64,000 nucleotides of DNA from Chloroflexi bacterium HGW-Chloroflexi-6 (lineage in GTDB: Bacteria; Chloroflexota; Anaerolineae; Anaerolineales; Villigracilaceae). The position numbers and the translations under genes were made by a program. A model generated the notes under the pieces. The model was not told the DNA's origin. It ran no database searches and was given only the letters and a program-made list of their open reading frames with translations. Below are positions 1 to 9,400 of the stretch, piece after piece. The stretch's first letter is position 1; each line of letters begins with the position of its first letter. The stretch spans positions 1 to 64,000 of the forward strand of contig PHBU01000015.1 of assembly GCA_002840685.1 (NCBI GenBank), read 5' to 3'.

Positions 1-1
1 T

Positions 2-196
2 TTGATCTACCTGGCGGGCAACCCCGAGAAGTTCCCGATCACGGTGGGTTTGACGGCTTTCAACAACCTGTATTCGCAGTCCACCAACCTGATCCAGGCG
101 GCCTCCCTCATTTCGGCGGTTGTCCCGATCGTGGTTTTCTTCCTGGCCCAGCGAGTCTTCATGCAAGGCGTGGTGGTTACCGGCGTTGAAAAATAG
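2..196 (+). CDS. ABC sugar transporter permease, C-terminal end (partial)
   Basis: Only the last 64 residues are in the window; the gene begins upstream. The end of the protein (FLAQRVFMQGVVVTGVEK) is the usual C-terminus of MalG-type (binding-protein-dependent transport, family 1) inner-membrane permeases, preceded by one hydrophobic segment, roughly residues 35-50. By family it would form the membrane channel of a carbohydrate ABC importer. The substrate cannot be read from this fragment. The sugar-metabolism flavour of the next genes, an aldo-keto reductase and a solute-binding protein, fits but does not prove a link. Confidence 0.75.
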   Translation: MIYLAGNPEKFPITVGLTAFNNLYSQSTNLIQAASLISAVVPIVVFFLAQRVFMQGVVVTGVEK

Positions 197-267
197 CCAC
201 ATCTGAAATACCGATGGTGTTTATTTACATCAGTTTGATAAATTAGAAAAAAATTGAAGGAGTTAAT

Positions 268-1248
268 ATGCAATACATACCAAGTTCAGATCGTTATAAA
301 GGGATTATGAAATATAACCGCTGCGGCAATAGCGGTTTAAAGTTACCTGCAATCACGCTTGGTTTTTGGCAGCACTTTGGGGCGAGCGACCCATACGATA
401 ACTGCAGAGCTATTGTGCGCAGAGCATTTGACCTGGGAATTACTCACTTTGACCTGGCCAATAACTATGGAACGCCACCAGGCTCAACCGAAAGTATTGT
501 TGGCAAAATTCTGAGCACCGATCTCAAAGGCTACCGGGACGAAATTGTTATTACCACCAAAGCTGGATACGGCATGTGGGATGGACCTTATGGTGAGTGG
601 GGCTCCAAAAAATACCTGGTTGCAAGCATGGATCAAAGCTTAAAAAGAATAGGCGTGGACTATGTAGATATTTTCTTTTCTCATCGACCAGATCCTGAAA
701 CACCTTTGGAAGAGACCATGGCTACCCTGGATTTATTTGTCCGCCAGGGAAAGGCTTTGTATATCGGTCTTTCAAATTACGATGTAAAAATGACAGAAGC
801 AGCCCTTAAAATTCTGGATGATCTTGGCACTCCTTGCCTGGTCCATCAGCCCAGCTATTCCCTTTTCAACCGCTGGATCGAGGATGGACTTTTGGATTTG
901 CTGGAGAAAAAAGGCGTTGGAACAATCGTTTTTCAACCTCTTCAGCGCGGGGCGCTCACAGATACGTTCCTGGGCGGTATCCCCAAAGAATCTGCAGAAA
1001 GCTTAAGAGAAATTGGCATTACTGAAGAACGAGTGGTCAAGGCCCGGCTTTTGAACCAAATTGCCGTGGAAAGAGGCCAAACATTGGCGCAGATGTCTCT
1101 AGCTTGGGCATTGCGCAATGGCAGGGTTGCCTCATTATTGGCAGGCGCGAAATTTGTTTCTCATGTGGATGAAAACGTGGCTGCGCTCAATAATTTGGAA
1201 TTTACCCAGAATGAATTGGATAGGATCGACCAGATCTTGAAAAACTAA
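268..1248 (+). CDS. Aldo-keto reductase, L-glyceraldehyde 3-phosphate reductase type
   Basis: A 326-residue NADPH-dependent aldo-keto reductase resembling E. coli YghZ/Gpr, which reduces L-glyceraldehyde 3-phosphate and detoxifies methylglyoxal. The catalytic tetrad is visible: D62 and Y67 (in THFDLANNYGTPPGS), K98 (VITTKAGYGMW) and H139 (DIFFSHR). The motif LIHQPSYxLxNRW is also conserved as LVHQPSYSLFNRW. The start is supported by AAGGAG about six bases upstream; an internal ATG at residue 14 would give the length of shorter homologues. It stands 71 bases after the permease gene, so it could be the last gene of a sugar operon. The family is clear; the physiological substrate is inferred. 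Confidence 0.88.
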   Translation: MQYIPSSDRYKGIMKYNRCGNSGLKLPAITLGFWQHFGASDPYDNCRAIVRRAFDLGITHFDLANNYGTPPGSTESIVGKILSTDLKGYRDEIVITTKAGYGMWDGPYGEWGSKKYLVASMDQSLKRIGVDYVDIFFSHRPDPETPLEETMATLDLFVRQGKALYIGLSNYDVKMTEAALKILDDLGTPCLVHQPSYSLFNRWIEDGLLDLLEKKGVGTIVFQPLQRGALTDTFLGGIPKESAESLREIGITEERVVKARLLNQIAVERGQTLAQMSLAWALRNGRVASLLAGAKFVSHVDENVAALNNLEFTQNELDRIDQILKN

Positions 1249-1404
1249 AGTAGAATCTTTAAGAAATCTTTTTTCTTGAATATTTGACGAACCTAAAGTT
1301 GTGGCTCTCCATTTTATTGGGAAAGAGCAAAAGCTATCCCACCAGAAATGAAGAGTCACAATTGTTTTGCCCCAGAAATCGGTGCTCACAACAAAGGAGG
1401 AATT

Positions 1405-1866
1405 ATGGAATACACACAGGAAACAGAGCTGATCAAACATTTGACCGATGAGGTGGAAAAACTTCTTCCACTGTTTATGAGCGATCCAATTGACAAAAGC
1501 ATTGCTGACGGGAATTTGGCTTTTTGTGTGGTCACTGGCGAAGGGCATATCTCTGGCAAAATGTTTGGAACGGATGTGAATAGGCAACGCGGTTCATGCC
1601 GCATCGCCATGCAGAAAGCAATGCAAGTATGGATCACAGGGGTAGCAACGGGCAAATATGAGCAGCTCGTATACAGTAATGCTTTGGATTGGCAAGATTA
1701 TGGGATTCCGAAACCTGAATTCATCGGATGGGATGGCGGCCTCCCTGCTGAATTTTCAGATGGAACGAAACTAGCAATTGCTTTCAGCGGCTTTCGTGGA
1801 GAAATGGATTGCGAAATTATCCGTAAGGCGGTAAAGGAAGTTCCGGGCATATCGTTGATAGAGTAG
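1405..1866 (+). CDS. GlcG/HbpS-like (DUF336) protein
   Basis: A 153-residue protein of the GlcG/HbpS/PduO-C fold. The pattern is a helix rich in A-x-x-KA (RIAMQKAMQVWITG), then a middle Gly-rich stretch (FIGWDGGLPAEFSDGTKLAIAFSGF) and a final helix (DCEIIRKAVKEV), which is the DUF336 arrangement. Members bind haem, cobalamin or unknown cofactors, or accompany oxidoreductases. Start chosen at the ATG with AAAGGAGGAATT directly upstream; an upstream in-frame ATG at 1348 would add 19 residues without a ribosome site. No signal peptide, so cytoplasmic. Function remains general; the gene follows the aldo-keto reductase by 156 bases. Confidence 0.7.
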   Translation: MEYTQETELIKHLTDEVEKLLPLFMSDPIDKSIADGNLAFCVVTGEGHISGKMFGTDVNRQRGSCRIAMQKAMQVWITGVATGKYEQLVYSNALDWQDYGIPKPEFIGWDGGLPAEFSDGTKLAIAFSGFRGEMDCEIIRKAVKEVPGISLIE

Positions 1867-1977
1867 GTTGATCGATAGGGTCTTCTGAACTTGGTGTGAA
1901 GCTTGTGCTCAGTTTCTCAAAGTTCCATCTTACAAACTCGTAAGCTGTTGTTCTCAAAACGATTTGATAAAAAGTGC

Positions 1978-1983
1978 TATACT
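1978..1983 (+). promoter_or_regulatory. Possible -10 element before the solute-binding gene
   Basis: TATACT lies 58 bases before the chosen ATG at 2042. No convincing -35 is seen at 16-18 bases upstream, so this is a weak call made from the -10 alone. Confidence 0.3.
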
Positions 1984-2041
1984 ATTTTGAATTAGACAAT
2001 ATGGACCTTAATGACAGTATTTATTTGTGGAGAAATCAAAA

Positions 2042-3232
2042 ATGAGAGAGATTGAATTTTCCGTGATGGAAGGTCGACCGGGCAAAGCTCAAAAGATGCT
2101 CCCCTTGCTTGAAGCTTTTGAGAAGGAGTACCAGATCCGTGTGAAGCTGACGGGTATAAGCTGGATCACCGGGTGGTCTGACATTGCGAAATTCGGCATT
2201 TTTGGAAGCGGCCCCGATGTTTCCTGTGTCGGATCGACCTGGCTTGGCAGTCTGGCGGCGATGCGGGCAATAAGGCCTTTCAATTTTCAACAGGTTCGCG
2301 CATTGGGTGGGGAAGAAGCTTTTTTTAAACCGAGTTGGAAATCGGGTTTTTTGCCTGATGAAGAAGCCCCCTATGGAATTCCCTGGCTTGGCGATGCCAT
2401 AGCAATTTATTACTTCAAAGATGCATTGGCAAAGGCCGGTATAAAAGATACCCAGGCGGCGTTCTCTACGGATGCTGCTTTTGTGGAAACTCTCAAAGAA
2501 TTACAAAAGGCGGGATACAAATATCCCCTGGCTTTAACAACAACGGGGATTAATCCTGTTGTCTTGCATGAGGCGGCGCACTGGCTGTGGACTGCCGGTG
2601 GAAAATTCGTTGGCAGCAATTCGCGACATGTCACTTTTACCCAGCCAGATGCGATGCAGGGTTGGCGAAATTATTTTAGTTTGCTGCCGTATATTTCACC
2701 CGATTCGCTGGGCGTAGAGTTTGTGGGCGATTTGTTTGCTACGGGAAATGCTGCGATACATCTCGGGGGTCCTGACTTTGGAATTGTGCAGCGCAAATCA
2801 AAGCCGGAATGGCAAGAGAATCTGGGGATTGCTCCTGTTCCAGGGATAACCTTTGTCGGCGGCGCCAGTCTTGTTATCTGGAATTATTCAAAGAACTCTG
2901 ATGCGGCATTCGAGTTGGTGCGCTACTTGTCGTCTCACTCGTTGTCTATTCCGGCCAGCCCCCAGGGGAGTGAACTCCCTACACTTTGTGAAGCCTTAAA
3001 TCTGCCGTCGGTCAAAAACGATATATTTGAACGCACTTTCTTGCAAGCGCTGCAAACCGGACGAAGTTTTCCCACCATCCGCTTATGGGGTTCCATCGAA
3101 GAAAAGCTGGTTGTTTGCATAAGAAATATCTGGGCGGATTTGTTTGCGAACCCAAGCCAGGATCTGGATTCTTGTTTGCATAAATATCTTGATCCCTTGG
3201 CAAGTCACCTGAACAATGTTTTGGACAATTAA
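2042..3232 (+). CDS. Family 1 solute-binding-like protein without a signal peptide
   Basis: A 396-residue protein with the fold signature of carbohydrate ABC transporter binding proteins: an N-terminal motif like LLEAFEKEYQIRVKL, then GPDVSCVGSTWLGSLAAM, a region like YGIPWLGDAIAIYYFKDAL, and GWRNYFSLLPYISPDS. It begins MREIEFSVMEG and has neither a signal peptide nor a lipobox, so it should stay in the cytoplasm. Start at ATG 2042 is preferred because GGAG sits 9 bases before it; the longer GTG at 2027 overlaps that site. No permease or ATPase gene follows. Instead a large XRE/NB-ARC/TPR regulator begins 260 bases downstream, so an intracellular sensor role is possible (inference). It could also be a degenerate binding protein. 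Confidence 0.65.
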   Translation: MREIEFSVMEGRPGKAQKMLPLLEAFEKEYQIRVKLTGISWITGWSDIAKFGIFGSGPDVSCVGSTWLGSLAAMRAIRPFNFQQVRALGGEEAFFKPSWKSGFLPDEEAPYGIPWLGDAIAIYYFKDALAKAGIKDTQAAFSTDAAFVETLKELQKAGYKYPLALTTTGINPVVLHEAAHWLWTAGGKFVGSNSRHVTFTQPDAMQGWRNYFSLLPYISPDSLGVEFVGDLFATGNAAIHLGGPDFGIVQRKSKPEWQENLGIAPVPGITFVGGASLVIWNYSKNSDAAFELVRYLSSHSLSIPASPQGSELPTLCEALNLPSVKNDIFERTFLQALQTGRSFPTIRLWGSIEEKLVVCIRNIWADLFANPSQDLDSCLHKYLDPLASHLNNVLDN

Positions 3233-3492
3233 TGTATCATGCCCATCCAAGCACATTATTACTGATTGCAAATTCAAGATCGGTGTAAAATACTCACAAC
3301 GTGGTACTTCATCAAGGGTAACAAGAAATTAAGCCAAAACTGGGCGAATACTTGGAATGGCTTCAGTATTTCTAGCAGAAGATTTGATTGTTCACCAGAT
3401 AGCCAACAATTGATCTGTTCATCGACTTCTCGTATGTATATATCTGAAAAATTAGAGTGCCTTGTTTGTAGAAAACGGATACGAAAATTTGG

Positions 3493-6174
3493 ATGGCAGA
3501 AACCGTGTTGACTTTTGGTGAGTGGGTTAAGCAGCGCCGAAAAGCTTTGGGGCTAACCCAGGCTGCACTTGCTGATCTGGTAGCCTGTTCAACGGCCTTG
3601 ATTAAAAAGATTGAGGCTGGCCAGCGCCGACCATCTCATCAAATTGCCGAATTAATGGCGATTTATTTGCAAATTTTGCCCAAGGATCAGGCCGATTTCC
3701 TGCGGTTGGCGCGGTACGGTTTACCTTTATCCCAGCAGGAAAGCGATCCTTCAAACAAAGCCTCGCTTTCTACTAAACACAATTTTCCCCTTTACAAAAA
3801 CCTATTGCCTGTGCCGGCCACCTCATTAGTAGGCCGCAAGTTGGATATCCTGGCTGTTTGTGGCTGGCTTCGCCGGCCGGAAGTGCGCCTGGTTACCTTA
3901 ACGGGTCCCGGTGGAACGGGAAAAACACGCCTTGCCTTGCAAGTGGCCGAGTCTCTTTTCTCTGAATTTGAGGACGGGGTTCATTTTGTCAACCTGGCGT
4001 CCATTAATGATCCCAGTTTGGTAATCCCAACGATCGCTCAGTCCCTGGGTATTCGTGAGACCCGAGGTCACCCGTTGCGTGAAAGCCTGCTGGCTTATTT
4101 GCTGGGCAAGAAGATTTTGTTGGTATTGGATAATTTTGAACAGATTCTGTCTGCGGGTGTGGATATTGCTGACTGTTTGAGAATCGTTGGTACTCTGAAG
4201 ATACTGGTCACCAGCCGTGCCACGTTATATATCTCAGGGGAAAAGGAATATGTTGTTCCGCCGCTTGAACTTCCGAGCTTGAAACAACTACTCGATACCG
4301 ATAATTTGTTACGACTGCCTGCGATCGAGCTTTTCATCCAACGCGCACAGGTGGTAAATATGGGGCTTGTATTAAATCCGAAGAATGTTGCTGCGATCGC
4401 TGAGATTTGCATTTATCTTGATGGTTTACCGTTGGCGATTGAATTGGCGGCTGCCAGGAGCAAAGTTTTGTCCCCGGCAGAATTATTGGCCCAGCTAAAA
4501 AGGTTTAACCGGCTTGGTTCATTGGAGTTACTGGCAGGCGGACCCCGAGATCTGCCTGTGCGACAGCAGACGATCCGTCAGACCATTGACTGGAGCTATA
4601 ACCTTTTAAACGATGCCCAGAAAACTTTATTTCGGCGGCTTGGGGTATTTGTCGGCGGCTGCACGCTCGATGCTGTGCAATCCGTGTGTGGAGAAGTGGG
4701 GACATATTCGCAATGGGGCGCGATTTTGGATGATTTCTCCACGCTCGTGGGCCACAGCCTGTTGCGAAAAATTGATGGCCCGGATGGGCGACCGCGTTTC
4801 ACCATGTTTGAGACGCTCCGTGAATACGCGATAGAGCTTCTCAGCGAGAACAATGAGCTTGAAACCATGCAAGCTCGGCACGCTGCTTACTTTGCGCGGT
4901 TTATGGAAGATGCTATTCCCAAGATACGCGGAGCTGATCAAGTTGTCTGGCTGGCGTATTTGGAGCTTGAGCATGACAACTTGCGCGCGGTCTTAAGTTG
5001 GAGCTGCCTGGCCGATGAAAACATAGAGACTGGCCTTCTTGTGGCTGGTTTGCTTTGGGAATTCTGGACGGTTCGGGGATACGAATCAGAAGGGCGGGAT
5101 TGGCTGGAACGGATTCTTTCTGTGCCGGCTGCAGCCGCTCCAACGTTGTTGCGCGCGAAAGCACTGAACGGCGCAGGGTTTCTGGCCTGGACTCAAAGCG
5201 ATCTTGAAGCTGCAGAGATGTTGCTCAATGAGAGTGTGCAATTATCAAAGGAGTTGGGCGATGATGCGGGGCGCGCATGGGCGCTCAATCACCTTGGGCA
5301 GGTGGCCCAGTTACGCGGCGATCAAAAATTAGCCGTCTCTTTATTTACAGAGAGTTTAAATCTGTTCAGGCCCGTACATGCGGATTGGAATCTTGTGTGG
5401 GTACTAAACAATTTGGCAGAAATGGCTCTCGGCCAGAAAGATTACGCAAGTTCGGCCAAGTTTTTGGAAGATGCCCAGGAATTACTTCAGCGCACACAAG
5501 ATAAGCGAGCCAGAGCCTGGGTTCATAATAATTTAGGGGTGTTGGCAAAAAATCTTGGAGATTTCGATCGTGCTGCTCTTGGTTTGACAGAAAGTTTGAA
5601 TTTATTTCGGGAGTTGGGAGACGACCGGGGCGCTGCGATTGTGCTCAAAAACCTTGCCCACACCACCCTGGCACAGGGCAATTTAACCCGAGCCCATGAA
5701 TTATTCGTTCAGGCTCTGCAATTATTAGGATTGGTCGGTGATCCAGGTGATGTGGCGTGGATGCTGAATCAACTTGCGCGGGTGACGCGTTTGCGGGGTA
5801 ATATTGAACGGGCTTTGAGTGTGGCAACGGAATCTCTTGCCAAATTCAGTAAAATAAAAAGCCTGAGGGGAATTTCTTTTTCACTTATCGAAATCGCGAG
5901 CATAGCCTTGGAGCAGGATCAATTCGACCGGGCCACCCGCTTGCTGAGCGCAGCCGATGCGATGCTGGTTTCCCGAGGATTGCCAAATATAAAAAATTCA
6001 GAAGATGCCGACAATCCGTTTAATTACAAATTGATGGAAGATACCCTTATCCAGAAGCTGGGGAAAACGGTATTTGCAAAGGAGTGGGCTCTCGGCCAAA
6101 CGTTGAATCAAGACCAGGCGATTGCCTACGCTTTGGAAAATTTTGCCAACGTAACATCAATTCTGAGCAGGTGA
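3493..6174 (+). CDS. XRE/NB-ARC/TPR signal-transduction ATPase (MalT/AfsR-like regulator)
   Basis: An 893-residue STAND-type regulator. Residues 5-65 form an XRE helix-turn-helix (WVKQRRKALGLTQAALADLV, with IKKIEAGQRRPS as recognition region). Around residue 110 a nucleotide-binding domain begins: Walker A LTGPGGTGKTRLA, Walker B KILLVLDNFEQIL, sensor ILVTSRA, and the GLPLAIELAAAR motif followed by WSYNLL. The C-terminal half holds about six TPR-like repeats of the type A-x-x-L-N-x-L-G-x-V-A. By family it binds DNA and switches on ATP binding and a ligand signal. No strong Shine-Dalgarno precedes the ATG, and the 260-base gap upstream shows no clear promoter. Its target is unknown; the adjacent binding protein is a candidate partner. 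Confidence 0.85.
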   Translation: MAETVLTFGEWVKQRRKALGLTQAALADLVACSTALIKKIEAGQRRPSHQIAELMAIYLQILPKDQADFLRLARYGLPLSQQESDPSNKASLSTKHNFPLYKNLLPVPATSLVGRKLDILAVCGWLRRPEVRLVTLTGPGGTGKTRLALQVAESLFSEFEDGVHFVNLASINDPSLVIPTIAQSLGIRETRGHPLRESLLAYLLGKKILLVLDNFEQILSAGVDIADCLRIVGTLKILVTSRATLYISGEKEYVVPPLELPSLKQLLDTDNLLRLPAIELFIQRAQVVNMGLVLNPKNVAAIAEICIYLDGLPLAIELAAARSKVLSPAELLAQLKRFNRLGSLELLAGGPRDLPVRQQTIRQTIDWSYNLLNDAQKTLFRRLGVFVGGCTLDAVQSVCGEVGTYSQWGAILDDFSTLVGHSLLRKIDGPDGRPRFTMFETLREYAIELLSENNELETMQARHAAYFARFMEDAIPKIRGADQVVWLAYLELEHDNLRAVLSWSCLADENIETGLLVAGLLWEFWTVRGYESEGRDWLERILSVPAAAAPTLLRAKALNGAGFLAWTQSDLEAAEMLLNESVQLSKELGDDAGRAWALNHLGQVAQLRGDQKLAVSLFTESLNLFRPVHADWNLVWVLNNLAEMALGQKDYASSAKFLEDAQELLQRTQDKRARAWVHNNLGVLAKNLGDFDRAALGLTESLNLFRELGDDRGAAIVLKNLAHTTLAQGNLTRAHELFVQALQLLGLVGDPGDVAWMLNQLARVTRLRGNIERALSVATESLAKFSKIKSLRGISFSLIEIASIALEQDQFDRATRLLSAADAMLVSRGLPNIKNSEDADNPFNYKLMEDTLIQKLGKTVFAKEWALGQTLNQDQAIAYALENFANVTSILSR

Positions 6175-6282
6175 TGCCTGCAGTGATGGTTTAAATTGAC
6201 ACGATCATCACCAGCAAAAGAGCAAATATTTTTATCCCGGCAAGGCTAACGAAATCGATGGGCGATCGTCGAAAAATCACTC

Positions 6283-6312
6283 TTGACTATACCCCTTACT
6301 ATTCGGTATAAT
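6283..6312 (+). promoter_or_regulatory. Sigma-70 promoter of rpoC
   Basis: TTGACT at 6283-6288 and TATAAT at 6307-6312 are separated by 18 bases. Transcription would start near 6319, giving a leader of about 140 bases before the rpoC GTG. This shows that rpoC has its own promoter. Confidence 0.75.
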
Positions 6313-6350
6313 TATACGATTGATGAAAAATATTAAAATCTAGCCTATAG

Positions 6351-6413
6351 GTGCAAGCGCGAGAGTTTTCTCCAGCGCTTGCATTTATTCGTCTGTCAGC
6401 TACGCTTGCAGAC
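6351..6413 (+). promoter_or_regulatory. Structured rpoC leader with two competing hairpins
   Basis: TGCAAGCGC (6352-6360) pairs perfectly with GCGCTTGCA (6375-6383), followed by TTTATT. The core CGCTTGCA is repeated at 6403-6410, so the same left arm could pair with the second copy instead. A further short stem, GTCTG 6391-6395 with CAGAC 6409-6413, overlaps that second copy. The layout allows mutually exclusive folds. Whether it regulates anything is inference. Confidence 0.4.
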
Positions 6414-6461
6414 GGGATGGGCATCGACATCGTTCCAAATCCCCCACAGGAGGACGTGACA

Positions 6462-9400
6462 GTGGAAACCAAAGGCTTAACCGCACTCCGCATCAGCCTC
6501 GCTTCACCTGAAACCATTCGCAGTTGGTCGTATGGTGAAGTTTTGAAACCCGAAACCATTAACTACCGGCGCTTGCGCCCGGAAAAAGATGGTTTGTTTT
6601 GCGAGGCCATTTTTGGCCCCACCCGCGATTGGCAGTGCTATTGCGGAAAGTATAAAAACCCTCGTTATAAGGGTATTGTTTGCGATAAGTGCGGTGTCGA
6701 AGTGACTCGCGCGGCTGTGCGCCGTGAACGCATGGGGCATATCTCATTGGCGACACCCATCGCTCACATCTGGTACACCCGTCGTATTCCGTCCTACCTG
6801 GGCCTCTTGCTCGATATTTCGCGCCGCAATCTTGATCGCGTTTTGTATTTTGCGCAATATATCGTCACTTATGTTGATGAAGATGCTCGCGGCAAGGCGC
6901 TTAAACGACTTCAAGATGAGATTTCGGTCTCTGAGCGCGAACAGGCCGGGGTCATTAACTCGAAAATTGCTGAAGTCAAACTTGGCCGCGACCAAAAAGT
7001 GGCTGAGCTTAACCAGCGCAAATCTGATCTTGAGCATTCATATGATGAGCAGATCGCATCGCAGATTGAGCCTGTGATTCAGGAAGGTCAGCGCCTTGAA
7101 TCTGACCTCCAAGAAAAAATGGGTGTTGCTGCTGCGAAGGCTGTTTATTTCCAGGCGACCGGCGAACAAATCCTTGCTGCCGGCGAAGTTGTTGCTGCCA
7201 GCCACATCAGCAAAGTCCAGAAAAACGTCAAAGAACGCCTTGAAGGCCTTGAGAACGAACTCAAGGATCAAAAAGCGCGTGAGATTGAGCACATCAAGTT
7301 GGAAATTGAGCGCGTCAAGGCTGAAGCTGCCGAGACGATGGAATCCTTCCGTAACCAGCTCGAAGACCAGTCAAGCGCCAGCCAGGGCCAGAATAGCCGC
7401 GTACGCGAAGAGCTGATGGAACTGCGTCCGTTTACCTTCTTAAGCGAAACCCGCTACCGCGAACTTAAATCGCGTTGGGGACAGGTTTTCCGCGCCGATA
7501 TGGGTGCCGAGTCTTTCTACGATATTATGAAGCGCCTCGACCTGGACAAGCTTTCGGAAGAACTTTGGAAAGAAGTTAAAACCACCAAGTCGAAGCAGAA
7601 ACGCAAGAAGGCCACCACCCGTTTGAAGGTTGTGGAAGCCTTCCGTCGTTCTGGCAACCGTCCCGAGTGGATGGTGATGACCATTTTGCCGGTCATCCCG
7701 CCCGACCTGCGCCCAATGGTTCAGCTTGACGGCGGCCGCTTCGCTACATCCGACTTAAACGATCTGTATCGCCGCGTCATCAACCGTAACAACCGCCTCA
7801 AACGCCTGCTCGAACTGGGCGCGCCGGATGTTATCGTCCGCAACGAGAAGCGCATGTTGCAGGAAGCGGTCGACAGTCTGATTGACAACTCCCAGCGCGG
7901 CAAGGCCCTCAGCCGCCGCGGACGTCGCGAACTCAAATCTTTGAGCGATATGCTCAAGGGTAAGAAAGGCCGCTTCCGCCGTAACCTGCTCGGTAAACGC
8001 GTGGACTATTCCGGCCGCTCCGTGATCGTGGTTGGTCCGCAGTTGAAGCTATACCAGTGCGGTCTGCCCAAAGCTATGGCGCTGGAACTCTTCCGCCCGT
8101 TTGTCATTGCCAGCCTGGTACAACACAATTACGCGGCGAATGTCAAAGGCGCGCGCCGTCTGATCGAGCGCAACCGCCCCGAAGTTTGGGAAGTGCTCGA
8201 AGAAGTCATCAAGCACCGCCCGGTCTTGCTGAACCGCGCTCCGACCCTGCATCGCCTTGGTATCCAGGCTTTTGAACCGCTGTTGATCGAAGGTTCAGCC
8301 ATCCAACTGCACCCGTTGGTTACCACCGCTTTCAATGCGGACTTTGATGGTGACCAGATGGCTGTGCACGTGCCGCTTTCACAAAAAGCGGTCAATGAAG
8401 CCCGAAAGCTAATGCTGGCTTCGAAGAACCTGCTCAAACCTGCCGATGGCGAACCGATTATCTCGCCCTCGAAAGACATGGTGTTGGGTGTGTATTACCT
8501 GACCATGACCGATAATCGTCCGCACCTCGGCGATGGCCGCATCTTTGGTGAAATGGACGAAGTCTTGATGGCCTATCAGCTGAAGCAGGTTGAAGTCCAT
8601 TCCAACATCAAAGTAAGGATCGAAACTTACTATGCTGAGGATGGTACACGCCTTGCCGAGCCTGTGAGACGGATCATTGACACCACCGTTGGCCGTGTCA
8701 TATTCAATGATGTTATTCCTCACGAAGTACGCTTTGTCAACGAATTGCTTGAAAAGGGCAGTGTCAAAGATCTGATCGCGGATGTCTATGAGATCTGCGG
8801 GCAGGAAAAGACAACCCGTACGGCAGATGAAGTCAAACGTTTAGGCTTTGAGTATGCCATGCGCTCTGGGACAACGATCGCCATTTCGGATATCGCCGTT
8901 CCTCCCCAAAAGCAGGGCATCATTGCTGAATCGCTTAAAGAAGTCGAATTGGTGCAACGTGATTTCCGGCGCGGTCTGCTGACCGAGCAGGAACAGAATG
9001 AGCGCATCATTCAAATTTGGCAAAAAACCACGATCGATGTTGCCAAGGCGGTTCGCGCCAACATGGATCCGAACGGCAACCTTTCAACTATGGCCAATTC
9101 CGGCGCTACCAAAGGTGGTTTCGGCCCGATCTCCCAGTTGGCTGGTATGCGTGGTTTGATGGCGGATCCCTCTGGCCGTATTATCCCGCTGCCGATCCGC
9201 TCGAACTTCCGTGAAGGTTTGACCGCTCTGGAATACTTCATTTCAACCCACGGCGCCCGCAAGGGTTTGGCGGATACCGCTCTGCGTACTGCGGATGCCG
9301 GTTATCTAACCCGTCGTTTGGTTGACATTGCCCAGGATATTATCATCAACGAAATCGACTGTGGCACGAGCGAAGGCATTTGGATCCACAAAGCCGACGA

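Noticed and set aside
3266-3511. Possible 81-codon gene before the XRE/NB-ARC regulator
   Set aside because: No ribosome site, no family pattern, and it overlaps the regulator start in another frame; treated as non-coding gap of 260 bases.
6175-6350. rpoB or its remnant upstream of rpoC
   Set aside because: The gene before rpoC is a complete regulator; the gap holds a promoter and no beta-subunit sequence.
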